A stretch of DNA of 64,000 nucleotides from Atrina japonica (GCA_030159075.1 BROG01000462.1:124001-188000); one strand, 5' to 3'. Positions 33,279-45,472 are shown, counted from the first letter of the stretch. Notes: generated from the letters alone by a model not told the origin. Program-made: numbers and translations.

Positions 33279-34590
33279 CTAAAAACAGATTAAATTTATG
33301 AAACTTTAAAGATTAATTTCAGAAAAAAATCTATATAACACAAAATACAGTTCTTTGTTTACATGTATGATCCTCGAACATGTACAGCATAATATTATTA
33401 TGCTATTTTGTCCTGTAATGAAAGTTCACTCATTTTTGACAGTTATGAACCTTTTTTTGGTAGGTCGATTTGATAGCAAAATTTGCATCACCCCTTCACA
33501 CACACGCACGCACGCACGCACAAATCAATGGATACCAACGTATTATTATTTCATACTCGTTTTTCTCTCATTTAGGGTTTTGTTTTATTTATCCTCTATT
33601 GAAATATTTCATTTGGATATTTAATTGTGAACACGATTTATACTCTTCCAAAACTTATCCAAAGTAATTTTAAGTGAAGAGTTTGCAGTTAAAAACACGG
33701 CACTTATTATATTTTGAATTCAAGGTTGGCTTTTAAATTTCATTTTAATATCTATATTCGTTTTCTGTCTATCTGTATAGTTTTCTTCCTCTCTATTAAT
33801 ACGTCATCATTGATCCCACTGTATTCAGATAACACATCGATTCCCCAGAAGGCAATCTTAGAACTTGAACAAAGACTAAATGAATGAGGACATTTTACGC
33901 TGCATTGCATGATGACGGAGAACTGGTTAAATATCGAGCGAATTACGAAGAAAATCCCATTTCCGATCTAAATCTCGTTTTTCCTGAACATTCTCTTCCT
34001 ATAAGATGAGAAATTAACTGAGTTATGTCACTGTAACTGGCTGATTGGTTTCCTGCGATGTATGCGGAATAAAAAAATAATGGAGAGTAGAATTAATGTA
34101 TTTGGTAGAGAGTCAGCTAAATTTATTCACTGACTAAAAAGAGTGTTCCATTAAGATTTGCAGACAATCATTTGCCATATGGTGAAAGGAACGAATCAAT
34201 CAATGAACTAAAATACACTATTCAAAAGGTGACGTTGATAATCAGATATTTTCATTTGTTGATCTTTAATTTGAAATTGGAAAAAGAGCAAATATTTCTA
34301 ATAAAATGATATAATTTCATAATATATATCGGTAATATCGTTTCTGAAGGCATATTTGACCTTGCATTTAAACAAACACGGCCATTTTATACTGTGGTGA
34401 GTCTTTAGAAGACATTTTATATCAAGAAAAATAGGTGTTTTATATTATTTTACAATGTAACCTTATTCATATCTGTAGGAATTACATTTTTATTATATGA
34501 GATTATAAGATTAAGGTAGCTGCAATATCCAATTTAAATGGAATAACAGATTTAAGGAATTTGTATATCTTGTAAAATTGCCTTTTACAG

Positions 34591-34622
34591 TTAGTCTATC
34601 TATATATCTATCTATCTGTCTG

Positions 34623-34663
<41 letters not shown>

Positions 34664-34669
34664 AAACCA

Positions 34670-34718
<49 letters not shown>

Positions 34719-35040
34719 AAAAATCTCTGATACCAAAGTATAAATCATTTGGATGTACAGTATATAGTTACAAATCTGGTAAAAATGGACAAACACGGAC
34801 CTCTTGAAATCAAGTAGGTGGGATCAGGTGTCATGGAAAATAAACATCCCATGTCGATCGGTCACACCCACCGGGAGTTCACAGTCAGATTAAATGAAAT
34901 GCGTGAGGAACGAATCCTAATTGGTGCAGGCGTCTCAACCACTGTCATTGAACAGGTAACTGAATATTCACTTAGTGTAACAGAATAATCACAAACAATA
35001 CTATCTATCTTTCTATATCAATCTGTCTATCTAGCTATCT
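34591..35040. repeat. (TATC)n array interrupted by a retroelement tail
   Basis: TATC/TCTA units run 34591-34718 and, more degenerately, about 34999-35040, with the 277-bp A tail between them. Confidence 0.9.
34719..34995 (-). mobile_element. Retroelement A 3' tail inside a microsatellite
   Basis: Antisense tail: TCTGATACCAAAGTATAAAT, AATGGACAAACACGGACCTC, TGTCGATCGGTCACACCCAC, GGCGTCTCAACCACTGTCAT. 5'-truncated. Confidence 0.85.
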
Positions 35041-35094
35041 AATAATATATTGATATTATTATTGATATTATTACATATGATGTAATATATGTAT

Positions 35095-35295
35095 ATTTAC
35101 CTTATCTACCACCTTTCATTTCCTATGTAACCACCTGTCTTTACCTATGTAACCACCTGTCTGTACCTTTGTACCTACCTGTCTATACATATGTACCTCC
35201 TGTCTGTACCTATCTATCCATCGGTCTGTCCATATTTAACCCCTGTGTGCACCAATCTACCCACCTGTCTGTACCTATCTATGTACCTGTCTGGC
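35095..35295. repeat. Degenerate ACCTGTCTGTACCTATGT minisatellite
   Basis: About eight variants of a 20-24 bp unit such as CCACCTGTCTGTACCTATGT; an old tandem array. Confidence 0.75.
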
Positions 35296-35418
35296 TCTCC
35301 TTTATTATATTGCATTACAAATATTATTCCTGATTCTTGTTTTTTGTCCTAAATCATAGAATAATATTTGTATCTGGCATTCTGTTTTATTTGCAGGTCT
35401 ACAAATTTCCAATTTTTT

Positions 35419-35422
<4 letters not shown>

Positions 35423-35461
<39 letters not shown>
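35423..35461. repeat. Poly(T) run, ~39 bases
   Basis: Uninterrupted T. It could mark the poly(A) end of an inserted minus-strand retrotransposon, but no body is recognisable next to it. Confidence 0.9.
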
Positions 35462-35462
<1 letters not shown>

Positions 35463-36185
35463 ATTATGTAGTATCTGCGATATTCTGTTGATAACTTAAC
35501 AGTATATAGAACTAATTTGCATCATAAACAAATTTAATTTGATTGGTAGAAAATGGCAGAATTCTTTATGACAAATCAAACCACTCATTTCCAAGATTTT
35601 ATTTTACTTGCAAATTTAAATTCTATAATCTTATCACCCTGTCAACTTATATATATTGATAAGAGACCCCTCTCACAATGTACATGTCCTACTTGTATGG
35701 AAATCAAATTTCGTTCTTTTAATTATAGAATATCTTCAATAAATCAAGATAATTCGAATTCCATTAAACAAATTATTTCTTCAAGAACTGATGTTGTTTG
35801 GCTATATCCAATCTAACGGCTTGTATATTTGACTTGTACGTAGCTCGTGACAATTCCCGGGAAAATTTAGATCGTCATCAGTAAAAAAAGAATCGATATT
35901 TTACTGAGTAAAATTATTTTATAACGAAATATAGGTAATTTACGGTAACCATTTTGCTCAATATAATTATAATGGGAATGATTTAAAGCAAATTGTGAAA
36001 GGATTACAAACGACACTTAAATTATCTCTTAATGACGCAATCCTCATAGGAAATATACGTCGACACGTTAAAACAGATTGATTATATATCATAGTACCAT
36101 GCTTTTACATGTTGTCATCTCCTTTGAAGAAAGTTAATTACATGATTTGTCTATACTTATTACAATTATTATTATTGCAATTATT

Positions 36186-36215
36186 ATTACTACTACCACC
36201 ACTACCACCACCACC

Positions 36216-36270
<55 letters not shown>

Positions 36271-36340
36271 ATAATAATAATAATAATAATACTCCTACTA
36301 CTACTACTACTACTACTATTACTACTACTACTACTTATAT

Positions 36341-36399
<59 letters not shown>

Positions 36400-36421
36400 T
36401 TATTACTACTACTACAAATAA
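36186..36421. repeat. (ACT)n/(ACC)n/(AAT)n trinucleotide repeat
   Basis: Long trinucleotide tract. The apparent poly-Leu, poly-Thr or poly-Ser frames are artefacts of the period. Confidence 0.97.
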
Positions 36422-37698
36422 TACTGCTATTACCATTTAGTTGTCTACGTCTGATTTTTAGAAAAAAAATCTTCAGTGAATGTATGGGTTTCAAGACAAT
36501 TTTCAATCTTATTTTCAAGCAGCATGATATAAATCAGTCTAAAGAGAGTATTGAATGTTCTATGAATTTCATAGTTGGAGACGATATTATAATACTTTCA
36601 ACCGAAACGTATAATAAGCATAAAGACTGTCGTAAATAATCTCTGTTCACCACATGAATCTCGAATGCCATGGTATCGACAACACTTCACTTTATGTTTG
36701 CAATTAATGAATATCGAGCGCAAATCGGGGCAGAAGATGGCAAACTTCCGTTCAGTATTTCACATTTGTTTGGTCAAATTGTTACACACTGAAAGACCAA
36801 AACTATTCTAATTGAATGAAGTGATAATTTAATTTTCTAGAGAACAGTATTTTAGATTCAATTTGCCCTCTATTGAGGTAAGACCTTGTGTGTTAATCCG
36901 ATGGTAATTAGAGAAAACGTCGAGTTAACATAAATCGGTATACGCCTGTATATCTTTATGTAGTTGTTAAATGGACTAGTAAAGGGGTTGATCAGTTATT
37001 AAATTTGATATTAATCCAATTACCATTCCGTTTTGTCACAGACAAGTGCAAGAATTAAAGTTATGGATTCTCTGCATGCTGGTAAACTTTTCCCCATTTT
37101 GTACAACAACACACTTATTCATTTGCACGAATAAAAGTCTTGAGAGATTATTGTTTTGTAATATTTATGTTTTTGTGCTGATTGATTAACGAGCTGTAAA
37201 AGGCTAACTTCTCTACGTCTTAAGGATAATGAATGATTAATCTAGATGAAGTGCGATCTTGCTGAAATAGAAAACACGTCTCGCGGTCGTTATATCTTCT
37301 TTGTGTCGTATTTGTATTCAGTTTTACACTATATGATAAGGATTGTTCCCAAATGTATTATATTACACCGTGAATTGCGTCAAAGATATTATCAATTATA
37401 CACGTAACTGAACTCTAGCGTAGCATTAATCACTTCACAATACAAGTGCTGGATCAGCCATAGTCTCAAATATATTTTTTTATTTTGTCATGTCCATGGC
37501 GATATTTTGAAAAGAATTTAGGATGCGACTTTCATTACTGTCTGACCCACTTTTTCCTTAGTGTTGTCGCCATGGTGTAATACTGATGTCATCAATTGTA
37601 TGTATGTTCTAACACTCATTTTCATATCGCTTGTGTCTGATTGGTTACATAGATCGTATATTGCCCTACTTCCCCAAGTGTCTTTGATATTGCCAAAG

Positions 37699-37726
<28 letters not shown>
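37699..37726. repeat. Poly(T) run
   Basis: 28 T residues. The flanking words TTAGCAGTATTATATATCGT and GTTGTAGGTTAGTCTGACAC recur at 37825-37870, so there is a ~115-bp duplication around it. Confidence 0.85.
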
Positions 37727-37729
<3 letters not shown>

Positions 37730-37967
37730 TTAGCAGTATTATATATCGTTGTAGGTTAGTCTGACACTCAAGTATTACATTTTGTCTGGTTTACTGTGAC
37801 AGAGAACGGTTTTGGTTTTTTTCGGTAGCAGCATTATACATCGTTGTAGGTTGGTCTGACACTGTAGTATTACTGTCTGTCTGGTGTATTGTTAGGAGAA
37901 GGTTTTGCACTTATGAATACCAACAAATTATTCTACAGGAGGACTGAGACACAATACGCAGATATTG

Positions 37968-38393
37968 TGGACAAACAAAGATCACTGTCAGTTTAAGAGT
38001 ATGATCAGGTGCAATGAAGCAGTAAGCATACCGTGTTGACCGGTCATACGTCCAACAAGTCCACAGTCATATTCAGTTGAAATCAGTGAAGTTATAAAAA
38101 ATCTTCAGATACCAAAGTATAAATCAATAGAATGTCCAGGACATAAATATAAATCCGGTAAAATGGACAAACACGGACCTCTGGAAACCAAGAGGTGGGA
38201 TCAGGTGACATGGAGGAGTAAGCATCCCCTGTCGACAGGTCACACCCGCCGTGAGTCCACAGTCAAGTTCAATGAAACACGTGAGGAGTGTATCCTCGTC
38301 ACAATTGGTACAGACGTCTCAGCAACCGCCAACGAAAAGGCAACTCAACATTTCCCGTCTGTGTCTATATTAAGTAAAATGTCTAAGTATGAA
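37968..38393 (-). mobile_element. Retroelement A tails, two in a row
   Basis: A decayed tail (37968-38090: ATGATCAGGTGCAATGAAGC, CCGTGTTGACCGGTCATACG) is followed directly by a well-preserved one (38098-38393: AGATACCAAAGTATAAATCA, ACCTCTGGAAACCAAGAGGT, CGACAGGTCACACCCGCCGT). Both are antisense. The second ends in the RT-region word AAAATGTCTAAGTATGAA. Confidence 0.85.
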
Positions 38394-38446
38394 TAAATCC
38401 TCCACACAGATGATACAGACGACGCAACGCTTATCAAGGACGCTTA

Positions 38447-38767
38447 TCGTACAGGACATTTCATGCTGTATAACAGGTTTGTAATCAAATCTCGTATCAA
38501 TAGATACAAGGCTAAATACAGGACTTTTCTTCGTACCGGACATTTCAGTGACACATGTTGTATAACAGGTTTGTAATCAAATCTCGTATAAATAGATACA
38601 AGGCTAAATAAAGGACTTTTCATCGTACAGGACATTTCAATGACACATGTTGTATAACAGGTTTGTAATCAAATCTCGTATCAATAGATACAAGGCTAAA
38701 TAAAGGACTTCTCATCGTACCGGACATTTCAATGACACATGTTGTATAACAGGTTTGTAATCAAATA
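38447..38767. repeat. 92-bp tandem repeat, ~3.5 units
   Basis: The unit contains TCGTACCGGACATTTCAATG, ACACATGTTGTATAACAGGT, TTGTAATCAAATCTCGTATC and AGATACAAGGCTAAATA. Starts are at 38447, 38531, 38623 and 38715. The first unit is 8 bp shorter. Confidence 0.92.
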
Positions 38768-39688
38768 TTTTGGGTGCAATGCTTCTCGTATCACCAGATG
38801 AATACAAGTACTCGATGAAATACAGGCCTGAACTATTTTGTGATTACACATTGCTATTGTTTAAAGCGTCCATACTATTATTTGGAAATTTTTGTTTTAC
38901 AAAAAGGCGTATATGTTCAGAACAGTTATCGTCTATACGACGCACTGGTTCGAACAGTCAGTGATGGGCAATGTCCATATTTACAAATGTTAAAATGCAT
39001 TATGGAATTGAAGGATTACTGAAGTGGTTTATTCTTGCTTCCTGAAAAATATTAATAAATCCCAAAGGAATATGTATTGGTTGTGGCGTAAATACATGTA
39101 AAACATATTTATCTCTGAGTATTGAGGTAATGTAATAGAGATACTTATCCCGAGCAAATGGTCTAATTCAAAATTGTCCTTTCATATTACAGAATGTAAC
39201 GTGCAGTTATTTCATCCAATGATACGAACACAACACAGAATTTATTGTTAGTGACCACAGCATTCTGAAGGGAAATAATAATTTTGGCAAATATTGATCA
39301 GTCCTACTAATTCATTTTCTACCATATATTACATTTATCCTAAGAATATTGAATGACCACTTTAGGCCATTCTGAAACATTTGGCTTTGTTTATTAAACA
39401 TGTCGGAATACAGTTATATTAAAGTTATTTTCCGGGATATTAATTTAGTTGATCAATATGAATGTCGACGGTGCATTTATAGAAAGTTCTGAAGTCAAAC
39501 GGCGGTCGCCAATAATTCATCGCAGCCACTTTCCATTCATTGTGAGTCCCCTGTTCGTTTCTTGTATCCTTAATGCAGCTATATACTGTAGAATAAGAAG
39601 TTTTCATGGGGTGAGTTTTTGTTGTTTCAAGAATAAAACAATATCTATAACATTACATTGCGTTATAATCGATATACCTTAAGACATA

Positions 39689-39897
39689 TAGCACACCAAA
39701 ATCGCCTGAATATTTTAATAAAACCTAATATTTCTCCGTTAAACCTAGTTTTCGAATTTTTTTGCCAAGTTGATCTCAGTTTAACCTAAGTTTTCTCGGG
39801 TTAATGTGAATTAAGAGTTAAACCTACATTTTCTCCAGCTAATCCATGTTTCTCTCATAACCCACATTAACTGGAGAAAATGTAGGTTTAAGTTACA
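39689..39897. mobile_element. Family C element, partial
   Basis: CACACCAAAATCGCCTGAAT, TTTCTCCGTTAAACCTAGTT, ACCCACATTAACTGGAGAAA. Right half missing. Confidence 0.7.
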
Positions 39898-39951
39898 AAT
39901 ATACATTTACCGGTTAGTATCTATTATGCAAAACTCCTTTGTACCATCAAA

Positions 39952-40088
39952 AGTATTATAAACATAATACCAAAGTTATAATGCTCAAGACGATATCGTT
40001 TCTGTCAATTAGACTTCATCAGTTGAGCTCCAATTTGAAACATAAACTATCGTCCTGAGCATTATAACTTTGGTATTATGCTAATAAT
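39952..40088. mobile_element. Family D element, short fold-back copy
   Basis: Left end ATTATAAACATAATACCAAA, then GTTATAATGCTCAAGACGAT. The right end repeats this inverted (ATCGTCCTGAGCATTATAAC, then TTTGGTATTATG). The copy is about 137 bp with ~45-bp inverted ends. Confidence 0.75.
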
Positions 40089-40848
40089 ATTTGCATACAA
40101 TAATGGAAATCGCAGATATAAAAATTTATTGTTAGGTAATACGAAATCTTATTTTGTGAAGGAGCACTCTGATTCCAATAACAAGTACACTGAGAACGAT
40201 ATTATCAAGATGGTGGGTGGACAACATATTCGTAGTTTGTCGGCATTCTATTGGGTACAATTGTGCACATCTTTGGGTTTACATCTTTTTGTATTCATAT
40301 GAAGTTCCTATGCTCTCCAAAGGAAATAAATAGTCAGCATCTCGGTACAGATATATCGATGCCGTCCTCTCCATAAATAATTCAGAATGGTCCGAATCGG
40401 TCAGATATATCCTGTTGAGCAAGACATAAATGAGACAACAGAGAGCAACACATCTGCTTCTCACCTAGATTTACTTCTGTTGATTGGAGAGGATGGTCAT
40501 CTTCACACCTCCCTAACAAACGCGATAATTTTATTTTCCATATCACGAACTTCCCATTTCAAAGTGGTAATATTCCATATTCTCCTGCCTATGTCGTTTT
40601 CATTTCACAACTAATACGTTATGCCAGGGCATGCTCTTCTTATGAATGTTTTATTCTGAGAAAGGTGTCCATGAAACATTTGCAAGGGTGTGGCATGCCA
40701 GCAGAGGACGCTGACTCCTTCCCGACACCTGGTCCTATCCCGTTTGGGAATCGCAATTTTTCGTCATATTGAGACCATTGCACATCAAATTCGTCGTGTT
40801 CTAATGGACTTGAGCTTCGATAATTAATTGGTACTTGTTCATTTATAC
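40075..40848 (+). mobile_element. Retroelement subfamily B, degraded
   Basis: Broken RT pieces: VKEHSDSNNKYTENDIIKM (about 40160-40212), NETTESNTSASHLDLLLLIG (about 40430-40490). The B tail follows: GGTGTGGCATGCCAGCAGAG, CACCTGGTCCTATCCCGTTT, TAATGGACTTGAGCTTCGAT. Begins immediately beside the family D fold-back copy. Confidence 0.8.
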
Positions 40849-40849
40849 T

Positions 40850-40993
40850 TACGTTATTGTGGCGCAATTAAACTTAGTTTATGTTATATTAGGTTTTTCT
40901 GGAGAATTACTAGGATTACATATTTTTTTGTGAATTTGGGGCAGTTATACGTTTTTGAAGTAAACCTGTTTTTCTCTAATTAATGTTGGTTAT
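40850..40993. mobile_element. Family C element, fragment
   Basis: ACGTTATTGTGGCGCAATTA, TTTTTTGTGAATTTGGGGCA, AGTAAACCTGTTTTTCTCTA. Decayed. Confidence 0.55.
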
Positions 40994-40999
40994 ATTTCG

Positions 41000-41699
41000 C
41001 CCAAAGAGTGCTGAACTCCGGATCGATAATGTCCATACCGAATGGGGTGTTCTATTCAAACTTTATATAATATGTTAAATATGATTAAATGTATATTAAC
41101 GGTAAAAATTCTTATTTATATGTATTATTTCGACAACAGTGTGGAACTTCCACAACCACGACGAAATACCGAGAAGGAAAATAGTAGAACAATTCTATGA
41201 TACAGACAGGTATTACCTTTAAATGTATTTTTATATCAATTGATCAATGGAATTTATCTTCAAATTTTCTATTAGTGTTTTTAAAGTTGCTATTTTCACT
41301 TTCATTGTTGCCGCTATTTGTCCGATCACATAAGATGGCGGGCGGAGTAACCTATAGATTATCATACGGATTATTCTACTCACTTTTCGGTTATGACAAG
41401 CCAAGCTAGAAGGAACATCATATATACACTGTTACAACATTTTCATCAGTTACATTAGTGAAAAACAGGTGTGCTGAAATACGTAGTGAAAGGATATGTA
41501 CTCGACTTCTATTCAATAGTACCAAAGACGTACTTCGTTTTAATATATTAACTTTACAAGTATTTCTTTAACGTTTTTGGGATGTAAGAGGTTGAACCAT
41601 GTTTTTGGTAGTATTGGTGTTATTGTAACGGCCACAGAAACACCATGCTCTTTCTTTTACTGTATTTATTGGGTATCAATTTGTTACAAATTGTAGATT
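41000..41699. other. No gene recognised
   Basis: AT-rich. GGCGGAGTAAC followed by ATTATCATAC at 41341 resembles 25878, a possible ancient shared repeat. Confidence 0.4.
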
Positions 41700-42068
41700 T
41701 TAAGATTATTGACACAGGGATATCGAAAACCGCGTTTAATGTCAACGTTCCGCAAATTTTATGGTCGGTATAATTGTCTTGTTTGCGACTTCTCTGTTTC
41801 ATTAAGTGAAATGTTGAGTTGCCTTTTCGTTGGCGGTTGTTGAGACGTCTGTACCAGTTTTGACGATGGTACACTCCTCACGTGTTTCATTGGACTTGAC
41901 TGTGGACTCACGGCGGGTGTGCCGGTCGACAGGGGATGCTTACTCCTCCATGACACCTGATCCCACCTCTTGGTTTCCAGAGGTCCGTGTTTGTTCATTT
42001 TTACCGGATTTGTATCTATGTCCTGGACATTCTATTGATTTATACTTTGGTATCTGAAATTTTTCTAT
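41700..42068 (+). mobile_element. Retroelement A, RT C-terminus and intact tail
   Basis: Starts TTATTGACACAGGGATATCG and GTCAACGTTCCGCAAATTTT (the end of the RT frame). It runs through GTTGAGACGTCTGTACC, GACTGTGGACTCACGGCGGG, CACCTGATCCCACCTCTTGG and CCTGGACATTCTATTGATTT to TTTGGTATCTG. This is one of the cleanest tails. Confidence 0.88.
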
Positions 42069-43084
42069 ATGAATGCCTAAATTTATCTTTACAGTTCTTG
42101 GATAGATTAAGATTAGTTTTAGTTAAGAAAATTCCAAGGCTAATCATACGCTTATATTAGTTGCCTTTTGCGGATGTTTCGAACAACGAAATTATATTAT
42201 AAAAAGCTGTTTACATCGGACAAATAAGCACTGGCAAGCTACAATATGGGGGATGAACTTTTGGTTTCTAAATGAACTTCTCGACCCCTGTTGTCACATT
42301 TAGACTCATCCAGATCAATAAATAGTATGATCTCCTATCATAACCCAGGCGCGAACAAGTTGATATTGCATGTAAAATTGGTTAAAATGTTATTATAAAT
42401 CCTACACCCCTGAATTCTGACAGTAGACCTTACTATCCTTTGAAATTTGCAGATCCAAAAGTGACCTCAGGGGTTGATGGGTTAAAGGCATGTGGGATTT
42501 GCCTTTCCCAGATACGAGTCATATCCAATTCTGACTCTAATATTCAACGCGTAAAACCAATTTTTGATGTTTGGTGTATTGTGTCCGTTCTGAAGAAGGT
42601 CATAACAAGATTGAAGGATACAGTTCTCTAGTTTAATTGGTTTTAGCCAGTAATGTGTGATTTTAGTGTTTCTATATATATTTAAAGGGTATTTTCTTCA
42701 TTGCATTTGTACATGATTTTATACCCTGTTAAATCTCAGGAAAATATGGAAGCATATGTAAATTTTCTAATACTATACGTGGATGGAACTTCATATTTCA
42801 CATCGTAATTAGCTACATTTCCTCTATATGTATACTGAAAGCAATAGGGTATGATTTAATTTTAGGTTTCAATTTCCGTACTTCAAACTACCTTTCTACA
42901 CTTTATTTTGAAGAGTTTTAAATTTTCCATTATATCTAAAGCACATATCCAAATCAGTAACTAATTCATGTTTACTGTCATTGTAATACTACAGTTAGTG
43001 TTGTACTCAATCCTCATGACATTCTTATAACCATTATTAATATCAACATTTATATCTAAGAACATGTTTATACATCAAATATTA

Positions 43085-43592
43085 CGGTCGGTATAGTGAC
43101 TTTGTTTCCGATTACTAAATTCCAATTCACTAAATTAAATGTTGATTTACTGTATCAACTCTGACGAGGATTTTTTTCTCACATGGTTCATTTCGATTTG
43201 ACTGTGGATTCACGGAGGGTGTGACTGATCAAAAGTTGTTGATGTTTTCTTTTCCAAGGCACCCGATCCCACCTCTGGATTTCCACAGTGCAGTATTTGT
43301 CCAAAACTCATCATATTTGTATATTGTATCCTGGACATCCTGAAGATTTATACTTTGGTATATAAAAAATTCCAGATACCAAAGTATAAATCAATAGAAT
43401 GTCCAGGACAGAGATACAAATCCGGTAAAAATGGACAAACACGGACCTCTGGAAACCAAGAGGTGGGATCAGGTGCCATGGAGGAGTAAGCATCCCCTGT
43501 CGACCGGTCACACCCGCCGTGAGTCCACAGTCAAGTCCAATGAAACACGTGAGGAGTGTATCCTCGTCACAATTGGTACAGACGTCTCAGAT
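43085..43592. mobile_element. Two retroelement A tails, tail-to-tail
   Basis: A diverged plus-strand tail (43085-43368) meets a well-preserved minus-strand tail (43369-43592) exactly at their 3' termini: ATTTATACTTTGGTATATAA abuts ATACCAAAGTATAAATCAAT. The copies differ in age, judging from their divergence from the other copies. Confidence 0.88.
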
Positions 43593-43789
43593 TTTATATA
43601 TATTTTATATATGGTCTATTAAGCATATTTATGCACCAAACCAAGAGTATACATTCAATCGAAATTAATAATGTGATCTGCATGCATGAAAGGAAAAGTG
43701 ATAGGTCTTGTAGTTCAGTTTGGCATGAAAACTGAATGTATAAATTATATCTCACTACCATTAATAGACATCAAAAACCAGCAACTATA

Positions 43790-44172
43790 AGTATTCCATA
43801 TTGTAAAACCCCGTTTCACTTTGTTTAACTTATTCCTACATTTTAAATTCCATAATTTAACCATATTCATGTTTGCAAACGCACTTTTATAATCTATCGA
43901 ACAATAAGTTTTAACTCACCAACCCCTGAAAAACAATGGACTATTCTGTAAATCAATGAATTAGATGAAAATGTGTCTTTACGCGTAAATGAGTAAATGT
44001 TATTCCTTCTCACTTTGTGACAACATGAAAGAGAACATATAGCATCAACAGTACTAAATCCAAACTGTTCATCTGATAATTTATGAGCCTTTGATTTAAA
44101 ACATTTGTAAATAGAAAAATTATATAAATCTACATTATGTAGTTCATTTATCACCTTTCGTGAATGTATCAA
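43790..44172 (-). pseudogene. Non-LTR LINE reverse transcriptase remnant
   Basis: Minus-strand frame RKVINELHNVDLYNFSIYKC, then KLSDEQFGF and STVDAI, which resembles the LINE RT block (RxQFGFRxxxSTxDAIF). About 200 bases on, in another frame, IDYKSAFANMN and KLW resemble RT motif A (DFxKAFDxVxRxxLW). The GFxxGRS part is deleted and there is a frameshift and stop between the blocks. Different from the YIDD element. Weak but consistent order and spacing. Confidence 0.5.
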
Positions 44173-44185
44173 TTATCTAGAGATT

Positions 44186-44834
44186 CATTCGCTGTGTTTA
44201 CCAAATATAGTTTAGGTGTTCTTTTACCTTTACTACTTGTGTGTGATTTACAATAACAAGTAAGACTCTAGGAATAAGGTCAAGTCTAGTGTGGTAGCCA
44301 TATAAAATGGTAAGATTGAGTGGCGGTCAGGTCTAGTGTGGTAGCCATATAAAATGGTAAGATTGAGTGGAGGTCAGGTCTAGTGTGATAACCATATAAA
44401 ATGGTAAGATTGAGTGGAGGTCAGGTCTAGTGTGATAGTCATATAAAATGGTAAGATTGAGTGGAGGTCAGGTCTAGTGTGGTAGCCATATAAAATGGTA
44501 AGATTGAGTGGAGGTCAGGTCTAGTGTGGTAGCCATATAAAATGGTAAGATTGAGTGGAGGTCAAGTCTACTGTGGTAGCCATATAAAATGGTAAGATTG
44601 AGTGGAGGTCAGGTCTAGTGTGGTAGCCATATAAAATGGTAAGATTGAATGGAGGTCAGTTGCAATTGCTTATGTGCCAAATCCTCAAGCAATTCTTAAA
44701 AAATTAAATTAAATCTATATAATCTAAAATAGAATTTGTATGCCTGTGTATATCTCTTTTTATGTTATTGTATATTAATCTGAGAGGTAAAAAGGAAAAT
44801 ATTGTTTGGGGGGAATTGTTCATGTCCCTTTAAC
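44186..44834. mobile_element. Fold-back element family G with internal tandem array
   Basis: Left end CATTCGCTGTGTTTACC with arm ATTTACAATAACAAGTAAG; right arm TTTTTATGTTATTGTATATT and end CATGTCCCTTTAAC. Where other copies have one GGTCxGxTCxAGTGT segment, this one has an eight-fold array. Confidence 0.75.
44274..44660 (+). repeat. 47-bp tandem array, ~8 units
   Basis: The unit contains GGTCAGGTCTAGTGTGGTAG, CCATATAAAATGGTAAGATT and GAGTGGA. Near-identical units; variants GATAACC, GATAGTC, GTCAAGTCTACTG. CCATATAAAATGG is itself nearly palindromic. Confidence 0.93.
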
Positions 44835-45029
44835 AAAGCATTAAAACATCTGAATGGGAAGGGATAAGATTTGAAGTCCTATTTAGAATGCAGTGTACTT
44901 CACGACTTTAATTTCTATTGCTTCATCTAATCTAGTGCAATTAATTTCAGCCTCAATTTCTTAAAATATGCAGACATTGTAAGATTCAGAATTATTGACT
45001 CTATCTGAATCTTTACAACTTTATATGTT

Positions 45030-45472
45030 TCGTCCGTAGGCCAATAAACTACTTACTCAAGGTTACTTTGTTGAACGCTTGGAGTCGTCGTTTAAGAAGT
45101 TTTATGGTCGATACGGGGATCTTGTTTAACATTATGAAGTTCCCCTCTCAGAGATATTAAATAGTATTCTGGATCACGGCCAAAGACAGTGACTCCGTTT
45201 CACCAATCATGATTTTCACGGAACTTGACCTCATCACCAAACTTGACCTTTTTACCGAATTTGACCCGTTTATCGAACTAGAAAGGTTTCCATGGAACAT
45301 TTGCGACGGGTGTGGCATGCCAACAGAAGACGCTGACTCCTCCCGGATACCTGGTCTTATCCTGTTTGGGATTCGTAATTGTTCTTCATGTTGAGACCAT
45401 TTACACATCTCATTAGTCGTATTATAATGGACTTGAGGTTTTGATTATTGGTTTGTACTTCTTCAATTTTAC
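45030..45472 (+). mobile_element. Retroelement B 3' tail
   Basis: Starts in the RT C-terminus (CTTGGAGTCGTCGTTTAAGA). Then come repeated TTCACGGAACTTGACC and TCACCAAACTTGACC words, GGTGTGGCATGCCAACAGAA and TGTTGAGACCATTTACACAT, ending TGGACTTGAGGTTTTGATTA. Confidence 0.85.

Noticed and set aside
35553..35816. 87-codon frame after the poly(T) run
   Set aside because: Low-complexity AT-rich codons, no motif, no splice sites worth noting.
36109..36639. Poly-Leu, poly-Thr and poly-Ser frames
   Set aside because: Artefact of an ACT/ACC/AAT trinucleotide repeat.
41338..41400. Possible repeat shared with 25.88 kb (GGCGGAGTAAC ... ATTATCATAC)
   Set aside because: The match is short and patchy, so I could not establish it as a family.
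42440..42631. 63-codon plus-strand frame with cysteines
   Set aside because: No recognisable motif; length expected by chance in this window.
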